From CAVSUB01 sp963816725 (lineage in GTDB: Bacteria > Acidobacteriota > Vicinamibacteria > Vicinamibacterales > 2-12-FULL-66-21), in contig CAWFMC010000013.1 of assembly GCA_963816725.1 (NCBI GenBank), positions 248,001-312,000 on the forward strand: DNA of 64,000 nucleotides, read 5' to 3'. Every line of letters starts with the position of its first letter. Positions within the stretch are counted from its first letter, which is position 1. Below, one piece after another: positions 1 through 11,500 of this stretch. The translations under genes and the position numbers were made by a program. The notes under the pieces are model-generated. The model had not been told where the DNA came from. It did not search any database and saw nothing but the letters and a program-made list of their open reading frames with translations.

Positions 1-84
1 TCGGCTGCAAGCCTGCAGGCCTGATGGCCTGTAGCCTAAGCCTGTAGCCTCGTGCGAGAGGCCATGAGCAGCCTGTAGCACTCG
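1..84. repeat. CCTGTAG-type short-period intergenic repeat
   Basis: The window opens in a tract built from variants of GCCTGTA (GCCTGCAG, GCCTGATG, GCCTGTAGCC, AGCCTGTAGC). It lies directly downstream of the stop codon of the minus-strand dehydrogenase operon and may continue left of the window. The same vocabulary recurs near 15.6 kb and 34.47 kb. No coding potential is seen in it. Confidence 0.7.
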
Positions 85-705
85 CTACCCAATGTGCTCA
101 GGATGCGTACAACCCTCGAAGCTCCCTTGCGCCAGCACTCCGTCGTCGCCCAGTTCCTGCTCGAGGCCGATCTGGGTCGTGTAATACCCGGTGATCGTCA
201 TCGTCTTGATGGCAGTGAAGAAGTCGACACCTGGCTTCGCCTCCTGGCTGGCGGCCGCGCTGAGGCGCGTGAGGAGCTCGATCTGCTGCGCGGGCGTGGC
301 GGACGCGACGTCCGTCTTGTAGAGCACACCAGCGCGAGCGTCCATCCACGCCAGGCCGGTGACGAACGGGTCGCGCTCGGCGGGCTTCGCCTCGGCGAGG
401 ACGGTGTCGATGAAGCGATCGACGTGGACGTCCATGGCGCCCGGTGTGTCGGTCTTCGGGATGATCAGCTCGCTGAGAATACCGACGGTTCGCAGTTGGT
501 GGGCGTTGAGGACCTTCGCCTTCCAGCCTGTCGCGGTCTGCGCGGCCGCGGCGATGGTGGCGTGCGCGTGTGGCGCCTGCTGCCGCGCGAGCGCGGCCAG
601 GGCGTCGACCCAGCTCGCGGAGGCGGCGAGCGCGACCCCGGTGGACGTCAGGCGTCGCAGCGCGGTGCGGCGATCGATGCCGGTGGGTCGGAGGTTGGCG
701 TCCAT
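85..705 (-). CDS. gluconate 2-dehydrogenase subunit 3 family protein
   Basis: Small partner subunit (206 aa) of a membrane or periplasmic FAD-dependent sugar dehydrogenase. The N-terminus carries a twin-arginine motif (DRRTALRRL, about residues 11-19) followed by an alanine-rich hydrophobic stretch, so export by Tat is expected. The segment LRTVGILSELIIPKTDTPGA and the later GYYTTQIGLEQELG are typical of the subunit-3 family (PF13618). Its ATG overlaps the stop codon of the GMC gene upstream (TGATG), which indicates translational coupling and a two-gene operon. In known glucoside 3-dehydrogenases and gluconate dehydrogenases this subunit chaperones and co-exports the flavoprotein. The substrate cannot be told from sequence. 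Confidence 0.9.
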   Translation of the reverse strand: MDANLRPTGIDRRTALRRLTSTGVALAASASWVDALAALARQQAPHAHATIAAAAQTATGWKAKVLNAHQLRTVGILSELIIPKTDTPGAMDVHVDRFIDTVLAEAKPAERDPFVTGLAWMDARAGVLYKTDVASATPAQQIELLTRLSAAASQEAKPGVDFFTAIKTMTITGYYTTQIGLEQELGDDGVLAQGSFEGCTHPEHIG

Positions 706-2357
706 CAGAGATCTCCCCGCTTGATCTGCTCACCGAGGTAATCGGTGGCACGCCACGACAGGGCCAGGATGGTCAGCGTGGGGTTCTTCTCGGTGGCGTT
801 CGGGAACGCGGAGCCGTCGACGACGAACACGTTCTTGACTTCGTGCATCTGGTTGAACGCGTTCAACGCGGAGCGCTTGGGGTCCGCGCCCATCCGGCAC
901 GTGCCGTGCTCGTGGATCGCCGAGCCGTTGCGATCGAGATCGCCGCGCGTGTAGCCGATCAGCTCGCCGCCGGCTGCCTTGACGATCTCCTCGACGGTGT
1001 CGTTCATGTGCTCGGTCATCTTCCGCTCGTTGTCGCCGATCCGGTAGTCGATCGCCGGGAGCGGCACGCCGTACTTGTCCTTGCGCTTCGGGTCGACGGT
1101 GATGCGGTTGTGCGCGTAGGGCAGGACCTCGCCGTACGGGTGAATCTCGAACCATGCGGGATGGCGCCGCTTGATCTCGGTCTTCAGCGAGGCGCCGAAC
1201 CCCGGGATCAGCTCGCTGCCGCCGTGCGCGCCACCGGCGCTGGCCCCGGTGTTCCAGAACTGCGCGCCGAACCCCCGCAAGTAGTCGCGCTTGCGGCCGG
1301 GCCGATGATTGAAGCGCGGCATGTAGACGTGCTCGCCGCCGATGCCCCGGTCGTTGCGGGTCTTGGTGCCGACGAGCTCGGGGAGGATGCCGCGGGCATG
1401 GAATCGGATCTGCTCGCACAAGTACCGGCCGATGACGTCAGAGCCGTTGCCGAGCCCGTTCGGGTACTTGTCCGAGGTCGAGTTCAACAGGATCCGTGTC
1501 GAGTCGACAGTGCTCGCGCCGACGATCACCACCTTGCCGAGCACCTGCCGCTCCGCACCACTGACCCGATCGAAGTACTGCACGCCCTTGGCGAGCCCTT
1601 TGTCGTCGACCAGCACCCTTGCGGCGACCGCATTGGAGCGGATCTCGAGGTGGCCCGTCTCCAGCGCGAACGGCAGGAGGTGATCCGCGGAGTTGAAGAA
1701 CGAAGCCGTATCGCAGCCTGACCCGCAGTTGCCGCAGAAGTGGCACGGCGGGAAATTGCGCGTGACGCGCATCATGTTCGCGCGCCGCCCGGCGACGATC
1801 GGGATCCCGACCTTGCCCGCGGCCTTCTGCAGCAGCCGCTCACCGCAGCGCGGCGCCGGCGGCGGCTGAAGGAATTTACTGCCGGGCAGAGAATCCGAAT
1901 CGTCGGTCCCGCCGCAGACGCCGATCAGCTGTTCGACCTGATCGTAGTACGGGGCGATGTCCTTGTAGGCGATCGGCCACGGAATCTCCCAGCCGTCGGT
2001 TTCCGCTCCCTTGAAGTCGAGGTCCGAGAGCCTGAGACTGACACGGCCCCAGACGTTCGTCTTGCCGCCGTGGCCCCACACGCGGGTCAGATCGAACTGC
2101 CGCTCGGGCGGGGTGAAGTAGGGCTGCTCCCGCGTGTCGAGGAAGAATTCCGGCGGCGCCTCGCCGCGAGCCCGCCGCTCGCGCGCCTCCCAGGGGCGCA
2201 CATGCGTCCAGTAGCGGCTGCGATCGAATTTCTGCCCGGCATCGAGCACGACGACGTCGATGCCCTGACGAGTGAGGTTCCAGGCCGCCATGCCGCCCGA
2301 GGCGCCGCTGCCGATGATCACGACCGGGTAGACCTTGGCGGGATTGATGATCTGCAT
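705..2357 (-). CDS. GMC family FAD-dependent oxidoreductase (sugar dehydrogenase large subunit)
   Basis: Flavoprotein of about 550 aa that oxidises a sugar or polyol hydroxyl. The N-terminal dinucleotide fold is VVIIGSGASGGMAAWNL. A four-cysteine cluster (PPCHFCGNCGSGC, about residues 205-217) is typical of the gluconate-dehydrogenase/glucoside-3-dehydrogenase branch. The C-terminal signature HEHGTCRMG plus FVVDGSAFPNATEKNPTLT holds the catalytic His/Asn region. I chose the ATG at 2357; an in-frame GTG at 2369 adds four residues. No signal peptide is visible, so it probably rides out with the Tat-tagged subunit encoded immediately downstream. It is divergent from the kinase gene at 2512, with a gap of about 150 bp. 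Together with the DUF1080 hydrolase at 33.5 kb it could belong to a 3-keto-glycoside route (inference). Confidence 0.92.
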   Translation of the reverse strand: MQIINPAKVYPVVIIGSGASGGMAAWNLTRQGIDVVVLDAGQKFDRSRYWTHVRPWEARERRARGEAPPEFFLDTREQPYFTPPERQFDLTRVWGHGGKTNVWGRVSLRLSDLDFKGAETDGWEIPWPIAYKDIAPYYDQVEQLIGVCGGTDDSDSLPGSKFLQPPPAPRCGERLLQKAAGKVGIPIVAGRRANMMRVTRNFPPCHFCGNCGSGCDTASFFNSADHLLPFALETGHLEIRSNAVAARVLVDDKGLAKGVQYFDRVSGAERQVLGKVVIVGASTVDSTRILLNSTSDKYPNGLGNGSDVIGRYLCEQIRFHARGILPELVGTKTRNDRGIGGEHVYMPRFNHRPGRKRDYLRGFGAQFWNTGASAGGAHGGSELIPGFGASLKTEIKRRHPAWFEIHPYGEVLPYAHNRITVDPKRKDKYGVPLPAIDYRIGDNERKMTEHMNDTVEEIVKAAGGELIGYTRGDLDRNGSAIHEHGTCRMGADPKRSALNAFNQMHEVKNVFVVDGSAFPNATEKNPTLTILALSWRATDYLGEQIKRGDL

Positions 2358-2499
2358 GTCTGCTCTCACGGGACCGCACGCGGCAGGTGCCGCGCCGCAC
2401 AGCGGGCGCGGCAGCGGTGCGGCCGGGCTGCCGGGTCAGGGTGCGCGCGGAGTATGCCACCGAGCCCGAGCCCGCACAACTGCATGCGCCGCGAGGGCG

Positions 2500-2514
2500 T
2501 AGAATCGGCGCGTG
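2500..2514 (+). promoter_or_regulatory. -10-like hexamer placing the transcript start at the GTG start (possible leaderless mRNA)
   Basis: TAGAAT (2500-2505) lies 6 nt before the GTG at 2512, and there is no Shine-Dalgarno sequence between them. A start 7 nt after a -10 box would make the mRNA begin at the start codon. No convincing -35 box is seen. Confidence 0.4.
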
Positions 2515-5304
2515 CGGCTCTGTCCCTCCTGCTCCGCGCCGGCCTCGGACGACGCCCGCTATTGCGGGGGATGTGGCGCTTCGCTCGATCTCGCGCCGGG
2601 AACCGCGACGATTGATCCCGACCTGACGGTCAGCATGGCGCCGGGCGCCACGCGCGTGCAGCATGCACGCACGCCGGTCGCCTCACCGTCCCCCGCGCCC
2701 TCGTGGTTGGCGTCTTCGTCTGACGGCGTCCACGGGCGCTTCGAGCCGGGCACCCTCCTCGCGGGACGCTATCGCATCATCGAGCGCAAAGGGCAGGGTG
2801 GGATGGGCGAGGTCTATCGCGCCGACGACCTGACCCTCGGTCAGCCGGTCGCGCTCAAGTTCCTGCCGGCGTCGCTCGAAGCGGATCCGGTACGCCTGGC
2901 GCAGTTCCACTCGGAGGTCCGGCTGGCGCGGCAGGTGGCGCACAAGAACGTGTGCCGTATGTACGACGTCGGCGAGGTCGACGGGCTGCCGTTCCTGACG
3001 ATGGAGTACGTGGACGGGGAAGATCTGTCGTCCCTGCTACGGCGGATCGGCCGGCTGCCGGAAGACAAGGCGCTCGACCTCGCGCGTCAGATGTGTGCCG
3101 GCCTGGCGGCCGCGCACGAACGCGGCATCCTGCACCGCGACCTGAAGCCGGCGAACGTGATGATCGACGGCGAGGGCAAGGTCCGGATCACCGACTTCGG
3201 CCTGGCGGCGGTCGCCGGCGCCGCAGGGCAGTCGCGCGCCGGCACGCCGGCCTACATGGCGCCGGAGCTGCTGGCTGGCAAGGACGCCTCGGTCCAGAGC
3301 GACATCTACGCGCTGGGGCTGGTGTTCTACGAGCTCTTCACCGGACGACGCGCCTTCATCGCCCAGTCGATCGCCGACCTCGTCCGTCAGCAGAGCGAAT
3401 CACAGCTGACCACGCCGACGTCGCTCGTCAGGGATCTGGATCCGGCGATCGAGAAAACGATTCTGCGAACGCTGGCGCGCGAGCCGGAGTTGCGTCCGGC
3501 CTCGGCACTCGCGGTCGCCGCGGGCCTGCCGGGGGGCGATCCGCTGGCGGCGGCCCTGGCCGCTGGTGAAACGCCCTCGCCCGAAATGGTCGCGGCGGCC
3601 GGGGAGCAGCGCCGGGTCGCGACGCCCTATGCGATTGCCGGCACGCTCGGCGTGATCGCGCTGCTGATCGTCTCGGCAGTCGTGTCCGTCCAGCGCCGCA
3701 CGCTGAGCCGCGCCGGCCTGGACAAGCCGCCCGAGGTGTTGCTCGATCGCGCGCAGCAGGTGCTGGAGAAGGTCGGTCAGCCATCCCGCGCCGGGAATCA
3801 TTGGTCGGAGTTCACGCTCGACGACGATCTCCTCGCGTATTCGAACGCGCATCCCGAGATCTGGGCCGGGGGCGACGTCTTCACGGGCCGCCCCGGCGTG
3901 CTGCGCTTTGCACATCGGACGAGCCCGCGCGTGCTCGCGCCGCTGAATCCGGTGGCGGCCGTGTCGATGGACGACCCGCCGTTCGTCGTGTCCGGAATGA
4001 CGCAGGTCGTGCTCGACGCGCAAGGGCGTCTGCTCACGCTGCACGTCGTTCCACCGCAAAAGGGTACGGCGGGCGGCTCGGCGACTCCTGACTGGAGCGC
4101 GCTCTTCGCGCTCGCGGCCCTGGATCAATCCACGTTCCACGAGGTGGCGCCGGAGTGGCTGCCGCCCGGGCAGTCCGACGTGCGGCGGGCGTGGGAAGGG
4201 GCGATGCCGGGACTGTCGCAGCCGGTTCGGGTCGAGGCGGCGGCCTGGAACGGGCGTCCGATCTACTTTCAGGTCGTCGCGCCATGGACGCGTCCGGATC
4301 GCATGGAGGAGGCGCCGGTCGGGCGCGGCGCGCGACTGCTGAATGCCCTGGCGGTGAGCGCGACGGTGTTCCTGATCGCCTCCGCGTTGTTCGTGTCCCG
4401 GTTGAACGTCCGCGCCGGCCGCGGCGACTGGACCGGCGCCTGGCGGCTGGCCGCGGTGGCACTGGCCGGGCAGCTGCTCGCCTGGGCGTTCAACGATCCG
4501 CACGTCGGCAACCCGACCCTCGAAGTGACCCGCTTCTTCGCGTCGATCGGCGAGTCGCTGTTCGCTGCCGGGCTGCTGTTCGTGATGTATCTCGCGGTCG
4601 AACCGGCGGTCCGCCGGTATTGGCCCGATGGTCTGCTCGGCTGGACCCGGCTGCTGCAGGGCCGCGTGCTCGACGCGCGGGTTGCCCGCGACATCCTGAT
4701 CGGGTTGGCCGCCGGGGCTACCATGCAGGTCGTGATCGATCTTCGCGAGCCGATGCAGCAGCTCGCGGGCGTGCACGTCCCCGCCGTGTCCTTCGGCAAC
4801 ACCCGCTACTTCGAGGGCGCGCGCTACGTGGTCGGTTTCCTGTTTTCGCTGGTCGGGTTCCAGGCGGTCTTCTCGGCGATGTGGTGCATCTTCGCGATCG
4901 TCGGATTGAAGCGGCTGTTCGGGCGGACGCCGCTCGTGTTCGTGCTCGCGGTGATCGCGTTCACGTTCATCGAAGCGCGCGATCTCTACATCGGCGCCCC
5001 TGGCCACCCGTGGATCAACTTCACTGTCGCGCTCACGGTCTTTGCAGTCCTCGCCAGCGTCGCGACGCGAATCGGACTGCTGGCGACCAGCGCGGCGTTC
5101 CTCGCCAGCTTCGTGATCTCCGAGACCCCATGGACGTTCGACTCGAACGCCTGGTACTTCGCCCCGTCCACGACCGCGCTGCTGTTCCTGCTCAGCCTCG
5201 CCGGGTTCTGCGGCTACGCCGCACAGGAGCACCAGCACACCTCGCGTCGAGACGTCCGACAGCTCGGTGGCGACTTCGACGGACCTCGGTCCGTGAACCC
5301 GTGA
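2512..5304 (+). CDS. zinc-ribbon Ser/Thr protein kinase with multi-pass membrane C-terminus
   Basis: Receptor-like kinase of 930 aa. Residues 4-21 form a zinc ribbon (CPSC...CGGC). The kinase domain spans about 87-340 with glycine loop GQGGMGEVY, lysine K116 (VALK), HRD aspartate D210 (LHRDLKPANVM), DFG D228 and the YMAPELL loop, so it looks catalytically intact. A first TM helix (about 372-392) leads to a segment of roughly 220 residues. After it come about eight hydrophobic helices (for example VSATVFLIASALFV and LVGFQAVFSAMWCIFAIVG) up to the end. The ligand is unknown and I do not recognise the C-terminal membrane module as a named family. The start is GTG. The reading frame ends inside the GAACC repeat that separates it from the convergent Hsp70 operon. 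Confidence 0.9.
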   Translation: MRLCPSCSAPASDDARYCGGCGASLDLAPGTATIDPDLTVSMAPGATRVQHARTPVASPSPAPSWLASSSDGVHGRFEPGTLLAGRYRIIERKGQGGMGEVYRADDLTLGQPVALKFLPASLEADPVRLAQFHSEVRLARQVAHKNVCRMYDVGEVDGLPFLTMEYVDGEDLSSLLRRIGRLPEDKALDLARQMCAGLAAAHERGILHRDLKPANVMIDGEGKVRITDFGLAAVAGAAGQSRAGTPAYMAPELLAGKDASVQSDIYALGLVFYELFTGRRAFIAQSIADLVRQQSESQLTTPTSLVRDLDPAIEKTILRTLAREPELRPASALAVAAGLPGGDPLAAALAAGETPSPEMVAAAGEQRRVATPYAIAGTLGVIALLIVSAVVSVQRRTLSRAGLDKPPEVLLDRAQQVLEKVGQPSRAGNHWSEFTLDDDLLAYSNAHPEIWAGGDVFTGRPGVLRFAHRTSPRVLAPLNPVAAVSMDDPPFVVSGMTQVVLDAQGRLLTLHVVPPQKGTAGGSATPDWSALFALAALDQSTFHEVAPEWLPPGQSDVRRAWEGAMPGLSQPVRVEAAAWNGRPIYFQVVAPWTRPDRMEEAPVGRGARLLNALAVSATVFLIASALFVSRLNVRAGRGDWTGAWRLAAVALAGQLLAWAFNDPHVGNPTLEVTRFFASIGESLFAAGLLFVMYLAVEPAVRRYWPDGLLGWTRLLQGRVLDARVARDILIGLAAGATMQVVIDLREPMQQLAGVHVPAVSFGNTRYFEGARYVVGFLFSLVGFQAVFSAMWCIFAIVGLKRLFGRTPLVFVLAVIAFTFIEARDLYIGAPGHPWINFTVALTVFAVLASVATRIGLLATSAAFLASFVISETPWTFDSNAWYFAPSTTALLFLLSLAGFCGYAAQEHQHTSRRDVRQLGGDFDGPRSVNP

Positions 5305-5378
5305 ACCGACCGAACCTATCGAACCCCAGAACCCAACCTATCGAACCACCGAACCTGTCGAACCTATCGAACCGACTC
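5293..5378. repeat. GAACC-type intergenic repeat between convergent genes
   Basis: A run of GAACC units spaced by 2-5 nt (GTGAACCGACCGAACCTATC..., ACCTGTCGAACCTATCGAAC). It lies between the kinase stop (5302-5304) and the Hsp70 stop (5364-5366). Both stop codons fall in the repeat: the kinase ends with TGA of GTGAACC, and the Hsp70 gene ends with TAG of GGTTCGATAG. Same word family as the repeats at 14.5, 19.3, 28.9 and 44.4 kb. Confidence 0.75.
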
Positions 5379-8169
5379 CGTGTTCCCGTCGTCCGTCGTC
5401 CGTAACCGCAGTCCCTCCGGCAACGCCTCGCCGAACGCCTGGGCGAAGTCGAGCGGCCGCGGCGGGATGACGTCCGTCAGCGGCGCGACCATTTCCGTCG
5501 GCAGACCCGCGGCACCCGCCATCGACAACACGCGAGCACGCGCCTCATCGGAGATGTCGCGGGCCGGGTCGTTGGTTCGCGCGCCGATCTGCACGACTGC
5601 CGCCGCAGTGTCGGCGGTCAGCCCTTTGGACAGCAGCCGATCGATCCAGCGCTCCGCCACCGCCGCAGGCACGGTCGAACTCAGAGGACCGTAGAACGGC
5701 GCGCGGGCGCCGAAGCGTCCGATCGCCGCCAGCCACGAGCGATTGCGCGGATCGCGGCGAAGGTGGGTCAGCAGCTCGTCCCCGAGCTTGACCCGCTGTC
5801 CGGCATCGAGCCGCTCGAGGCTGGCGAGCAGCCGCCACCCCTCTCGCTCGAGTTGCGGGTTTACGCGGGGTGCTTTCTTCTGCCCGACGCCAAGCTGGCC
5901 GCCGACGCGCTGCGCCAGCTCACGCTGATGTCCGGCCGTGAAGCCGGCACCGACGCGCTGCCATAACACCAGCCATTCGACCTGGCACTGGACGTCCTTC
6001 GGGAAGGCCAGGCCCGCGGCATACACCGCACGGAGCTCCGAGATGCGCCACGCGTCGGCCGCGGCGCCAAAACCGGGGCGTACGCAGAAGCCGGTGAGGT
6101 TCAGCCACCGCACTTCGTGGGCGGCACTTCGCGTACGGCCCGTCGCTACCGCCAGCAGCGCGTCCGCGAGCCGCCGGAGCGTCCCCAGCGGCCACGCCTG
6201 CTTCCCGAATCCAAGCGCCGCTTCGAGATCCGCGGTCAGCGACTCGGGGGTTCCCTGCGGTATCGCGTCACTCTTGAAAACGCGGTCGATCGAACGGACT
6301 GCCTCGTCGATGGCTTCGGCGGGAACGACGGCTGCATCCCCTTCGTTCGCGGCATCCTTGCTGGCCTCGCTGACCTCCAGCGGATCCGCTTCCGCCGCGC
6401 GCAGGTTGAAGGCGAGCCGCCACCGATGGTCGCTGCTCCGTGACTCGCACCAGAGCTCCAGCGTGCCGGTCTCCGTGAACACGATCCGCAGGCTCACGCT
6501 CAAGCTGACCCGTCGCGAGCGCTGCCCGTATCGCAGCACTGTGACGAGCGGCGCATGACGATGGAACTCGTCGCGCTCGGTCAGCGAGACGATCTCGTTC
6601 AGGGCATCGTGCCGCTGGGTCGAGCTGTATAGGGTGAAGGCGATCGGCTGATTGGTTGTGACGTCGAAGGTGCGGTCGAGCACGAGCGTCGTGCCTTCGT
6701 CCGTGCCGCGAGGCATGACACAGATCGCGCTCGGCGCCGCGGTTCCGGTGTGCAGCGCGACGTAGTAGGCGCGGGCACTCCCGGCCCGTATGAACAGGCG
6801 CTTCGCGGCCTCGGGGTTGGCGCGAAGCCGCGCGTAATATGCCGCGCCCATCGCGACCGCCGCTTCGGGCCGTTCGTTGTCGAGCACCGCCGGCCGCCTG
6901 CCGAACCAGGACTCGAGGACATCGAGCACGCGCGTCCGCGCCAGCGACGGCGTGAAGAACCCGCCGTTGAAGAGCACGGCTGTAGGCACAGCCAGGGTGC
7001 CCGGCGCGGCCTCGTCGCGAGTGGCGCGCGCCAGGAACGCCGCGAGATGCCGCGTGATGCCGGGTTCGGGCTCGTAGGGCAGGCCCAGCTCGCGGAGGCC
7101 CAGCCGGCGATCTCTGGCCGGCACGTCGGTCTTCTCGATCAACGGCAGGAAGCCATCGAGCAGCGCGGTCGTCGCGTCCGCGCGGGTCAGCTCCGATGTC
7201 ATCCCGCCGCCGATCACGCCGCGGCCGCTGCCAAGCAGCGTGATGGGCACACGGTCGACGCCCCCGGCCGCGAGCAGCGATTCCTTCGCCGCACTGCACT
7301 TGCGCCGCAAGGCCAGCCGCTGGGTCAACGACAGCTTCGGCGCGCCGACGTCGGTCAGCTTCTTCTCGACCAGGGTCGCCAGCGCGAGGTCAAGGTTGTC
7401 GCCGCCGAGGAGCAGGTGCTCGCCGATCGCCACCCGCTCGAACTGCAAATCCTCTCCCGCGCTGGAGGCGCGCATCAGGCTGAAGTCGGTCGTGCCGCCG
7501 CCGACGTCACACACCAGCACGAGCGCGCCGTCCGGCAGCTGCTCCGCAAGCTGCCGACGATGGGCGGCGATCCAGGCGTAGAGCGCGGCGATCGGTTCTT
7601 CGATCAGCGTGATCTGCGTCAGCCCGGCATCCTGCGCCGCTTGCAGCGTCAGCTCGCGCGCCTCCTCGTCGAAGGACGCCGGCACGGTCAGCACGATCGG
7701 CAGCGTCTCCAGCGGCGGTGAACCCGCCGCGCCGTCGCGCGGCCCTTCCTGATTCCACGCTTCGCGCAGGTGCGCCAGGATGCGAGAGGACGCCTCGACC
7801 GGCGACAGGCGGGGGCCGTCCTCCATGCCCCAGGGAAGGAGCCTCGCGGTGCGATCGACCGCAGGGTTGGCGAGCCAGGATTTCGCGGATGCGATCTGGC
7901 GGGCCGGGACCAGCGCGCCCTGGTCGCGCGCGAAGATGCCAACGACGACGTCGGGGTGCGGGCGCCAGGGGAGCGCGACGGTGGCGGCCTGCTGGTCGGC
8001 GTCAGTCGGCAAGTAGAGGAACGACGGCAGCGTCGGCAGCCGCACGATCTCGCCGGGGGCGGAAAGCTGCGGCACGTCGAAGATGCGGATCGCGCCGCGG
8101 TCGTCGGTCCACGCGAGCGCCGAGTTAGTGGTTCCGAGATCGATCCCGGCGAGCCGGCGGGCCCGCGGG

Positions 8170-8189
<20 letters not shown>
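5364..8189 (-). CDS. Hsp70 family protein, long form (941 aa)
   Basis: Hsp70/actin-fold ATPase. Phosphate-1 loop GIDLGTTNSALAW lies near residue 16, and phosphate-2 loop VCDVGGGTTDFSL near residue 225. The region EEPIAALYAWI before phosphate-2 also fits the family. After about residue 560 a long divergent C-terminal region of some 380 residues replaces the standard DnaK substrate-binding domain and lid, so this is not a housekeeping DnaK. The start is GTG at 8189, 20 bp inside the upstream Hsp70 gene. It is the third gene of the DUF2760-Hsp70-Hsp70 operon. Such paired atypical Hsp70s are known beside DUF2760 in other bacteria, but their client is not known to me. The stop codon is supplied by the GAACC repeat. 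Confidence 0.9.
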
Positions 8190-10020
<1,831 letters not shown>

Positions 10021-10028
10021 GGCGACGA

Positions 10029-10559
10029 TCAGGCCACTTCGACTTCAGCGGGGGCGACGATGCTGAGGCCGGTGGGGGGGAGAGGCGGCAGGTTGAGCGA
10101 GACGGCTTCCCAGCCGCGATGACGGAGAACGCCGCGCTGCGGCGTGGCGGCGCCACTGCCGACCACCTTGACGCGCGCCGCATCGATCGGGGTTTCGAGC
10201 GGCACCGGCCGGCCTTCTTCGTCGTCGATCACCGGACGCAGCGTCACGTAGCGTTCGATCGCCTGACGCGATCCGGCGTGCACGTCGCGCACCGCGGCGC
10301 CGATCTGCGCGTCGGCATACGCGGTCAGGTCCTCCATGAGGAAGTCCACGAGCCGTCCGTCGCGCTGGAGCAGGGCGAGAAGCTGCGTGGCGCGATGCCC
10401 CGGATCCGGCGGCGGTGGTGGTGGCGCCGGCGCCGGTGGGGCCACCCGCTCGGGCGCCCGCACCATGGCGGCCTGCACATCGTCTGGCAGCTCGCCGCTG
10501 CCGAGAATCGAGAACCACGCGCTGAAGGCCAGCGCGAGACGCTTTCCGAACGGGATCAT
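10029..10559 (-). CDS. DUF2760 domain-containing protein
   Basis: A 176-aa protein and first gene of the Hsp70 pair operon. An N-terminal hydrophobic helix (LALAFSAWFSILG) and a proline-rich linker (PPAPAPPPPPPDPG, about residues 41-54) precede a conserved helical domain. That domain includes LLALLQRDGRLVDFLMEDL, YADAQIGAAVRDVH and the C-terminal GVLRHRGWEAVSLNLP. This matches the DUF2760 family as I know it, and its usual neighbours are atypical Hsp70 genes, exactly as here. The function is unknown; co-occurrence suggests a partner or client adaptor for the two ATPases. No strong ribosome-binding site is visible. Confidence 0.85.
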   Translation of the reverse strand: MIPFGKRLALAFSAWFSILGSGELPDDVQAAMVRAPERVAPPAPAPPPPPPDPGHRATQLLALLQRDGRLVDFLMEDLTAYADAQIGAAVRDVHAGSRQAIERYVTLRPVIDDEEGRPVPLETPIDAARVKVVGSGAATPQRGVLRHRGWEAVSLNLPPLPPTGLSIVAPAEVEVA

Positions 10560-10760
10560 CCGCTGATCGTATCCCGGAGGGGCGTCTTTTCATCATCCGC
10601 GGCGCGCCACTCGTTGTGCGAGCTCCCGCCGCTTTGGAGTAGGCTGTCGCGCAGATGAGCTCGGACGGTTGTTCAGGCACCGGTGCCCAAAGCGCGATTG
10701 CCCCGGCGGTGTCGTTCGCTTCGCTTTTCCACGAGTCACAGAACACGACAAGGAGCGGGC

Positions 10761-11351
10761 ATGAATCACGACCGGTTCCGCACGTCGATGATCGCGGCGC
10801 TGATGATGGGTCTCGTGGCGGGCGGCACGGCGCCGGCGGCAGCGCAGGAGCTGACGACCCTGCCACTGGATCACCCGGAGGTGACGGTGGTCGGGGTCAA
10901 CGGCGCGCGTACCACCGGCACACTCCGGCGCTTCGATGTCGCGACGGTGGTGCTGGATCAGGATGGCCAGGACGTCGTGCTCCAGAAGCCGGAGATCGCG
11001 CAGATTTACGAGGACGATCCGCTCAAGAACGGGATGCTGATCGGCCTGGCCGCAGGCTTGGTCGTCGCGGCGGTGGCGACGGCGACGGCCGACTGCGGCG
11101 GCGACTTTTTCGGCTCAGTGTACGAAGTGCAGCAGCAGTGCTCGGCCGATGAGCGGTTCGCGATCTTCGGGTTCGCCGGGGCCATCTTCGGCGGCGCCGG
11201 GCTGGGCGTGGGAGCGGCCATCGACGGCCTCTTCCATCGGCATCGGGTGCTCTATGTCGGCGCCCCTGGCGCGAGTGGCGCGCCGCAGTCGCGGGTTACG
11301 CTCCGATTGGATCCTCACGGCGCTCGGGTCGCGATCGGCTTCCGCTGGTAG
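10761..11351 (+). CDS. exported hypothetical protein with glycine-zipper-like helices
   Basis: About 196 aa. The ATG at 10761 follows a good ribosome-binding site (AAGGAG, 10749-10754); an upstream in-frame start would add 26 residues without a site. The first 30 residues form a signal peptide (SMIAALMMGLVAGGTAPAAA). A beta-rich domain follows (EVTVVGVNGARTTGTLRRFD...VVLQKPEIAQIYE), then two glycine/alanine-rich hydrophobic stretches (MLIGLAAGLVVAAVATATA and FGFAGAIFGGAGLGVGAAI). Two cysteines flank the polar segment between them. I do not recognise the family. The pattern suggests an envelope protein reading a small beta fold into a membrane hairpin, but no function can be assigned. Confidence 0.75.
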   Translation: MNHDRFRTSMIAALMMGLVAGGTAPAAAQELTTLPLDHPEVTVVGVNGARTTGTLRRFDVATVVLDQDGQDVVLQKPEIAQIYEDDPLKNGMLIGLAAGLVVAAVATATADCGGDFFGSVYEVQQQCSADERFAIFGFAGAIFGGAGLGVGAAIDGLFHRHRVLYVGAPGASGAPQSRVTLRLDPHGARVAIGFRW

Positions 11352-11384
11352 GTCGGTAAGGTTCAAGGTTCCGGGTCAAGGTTC
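11352..11384. repeat. short AAGGTTC repeat
   Basis: Three near-tandem copies of AAGGTTC (TAAGGTTCAAGGTTCCGGGTCAAGGTTC broken at CCGGGT) directly after the stop codon of the small exported protein. A minor member of the intergenic repeat set. Confidence 0.5.
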
Positions 11385-11437
11385 AGCCACCGCTGAGCGA
11401 TCCGGATTCCTGCCGGCGACGCTGGCCGCCTCCCGGC

Positions 11438-11485
11438 TTGCATGGCCCGTGCGATGTTCCTATACTACGGCACGCTACATATAGG
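11438..11485 (+). promoter_or_regulatory. PadR promoter with overlapping inverted-repeat operator
   Basis: TTGCAT (11438-11443) and TATACT (11461-11466), separated by 17 bp, form a credible sigma-70 promoter. An inverted repeat CCTATA (11459-11464) ... TATAGG (11480-11485) straddles the -10 box and the expected transcription start, as expected for autoregulation by the PadR protein encoded 16 bp further on. The ribosome-binding site AGGGAGG follows at 11482-11488. Confidence 0.65.
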
Positions 11486-11500
11486 GAGGCATCGCACGCG

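Noticed and set aside
570..1721. Plus-strand open frame (383 aa) opposite the GMC oxidoreductase
   Set aside because: Shadow of the GMC gene; no motif, and it crosses the border between the two dehydrogenase genes.
3400..5238. Long antisense open frame (612 aa) opposite the membrane kinase
   Set aside because: Arg/Glu/Pro-rich, low-complexity composition expected from the complement of a high-GC gene; no domain, while the opposite strand encodes an intact kinase with TM helices.
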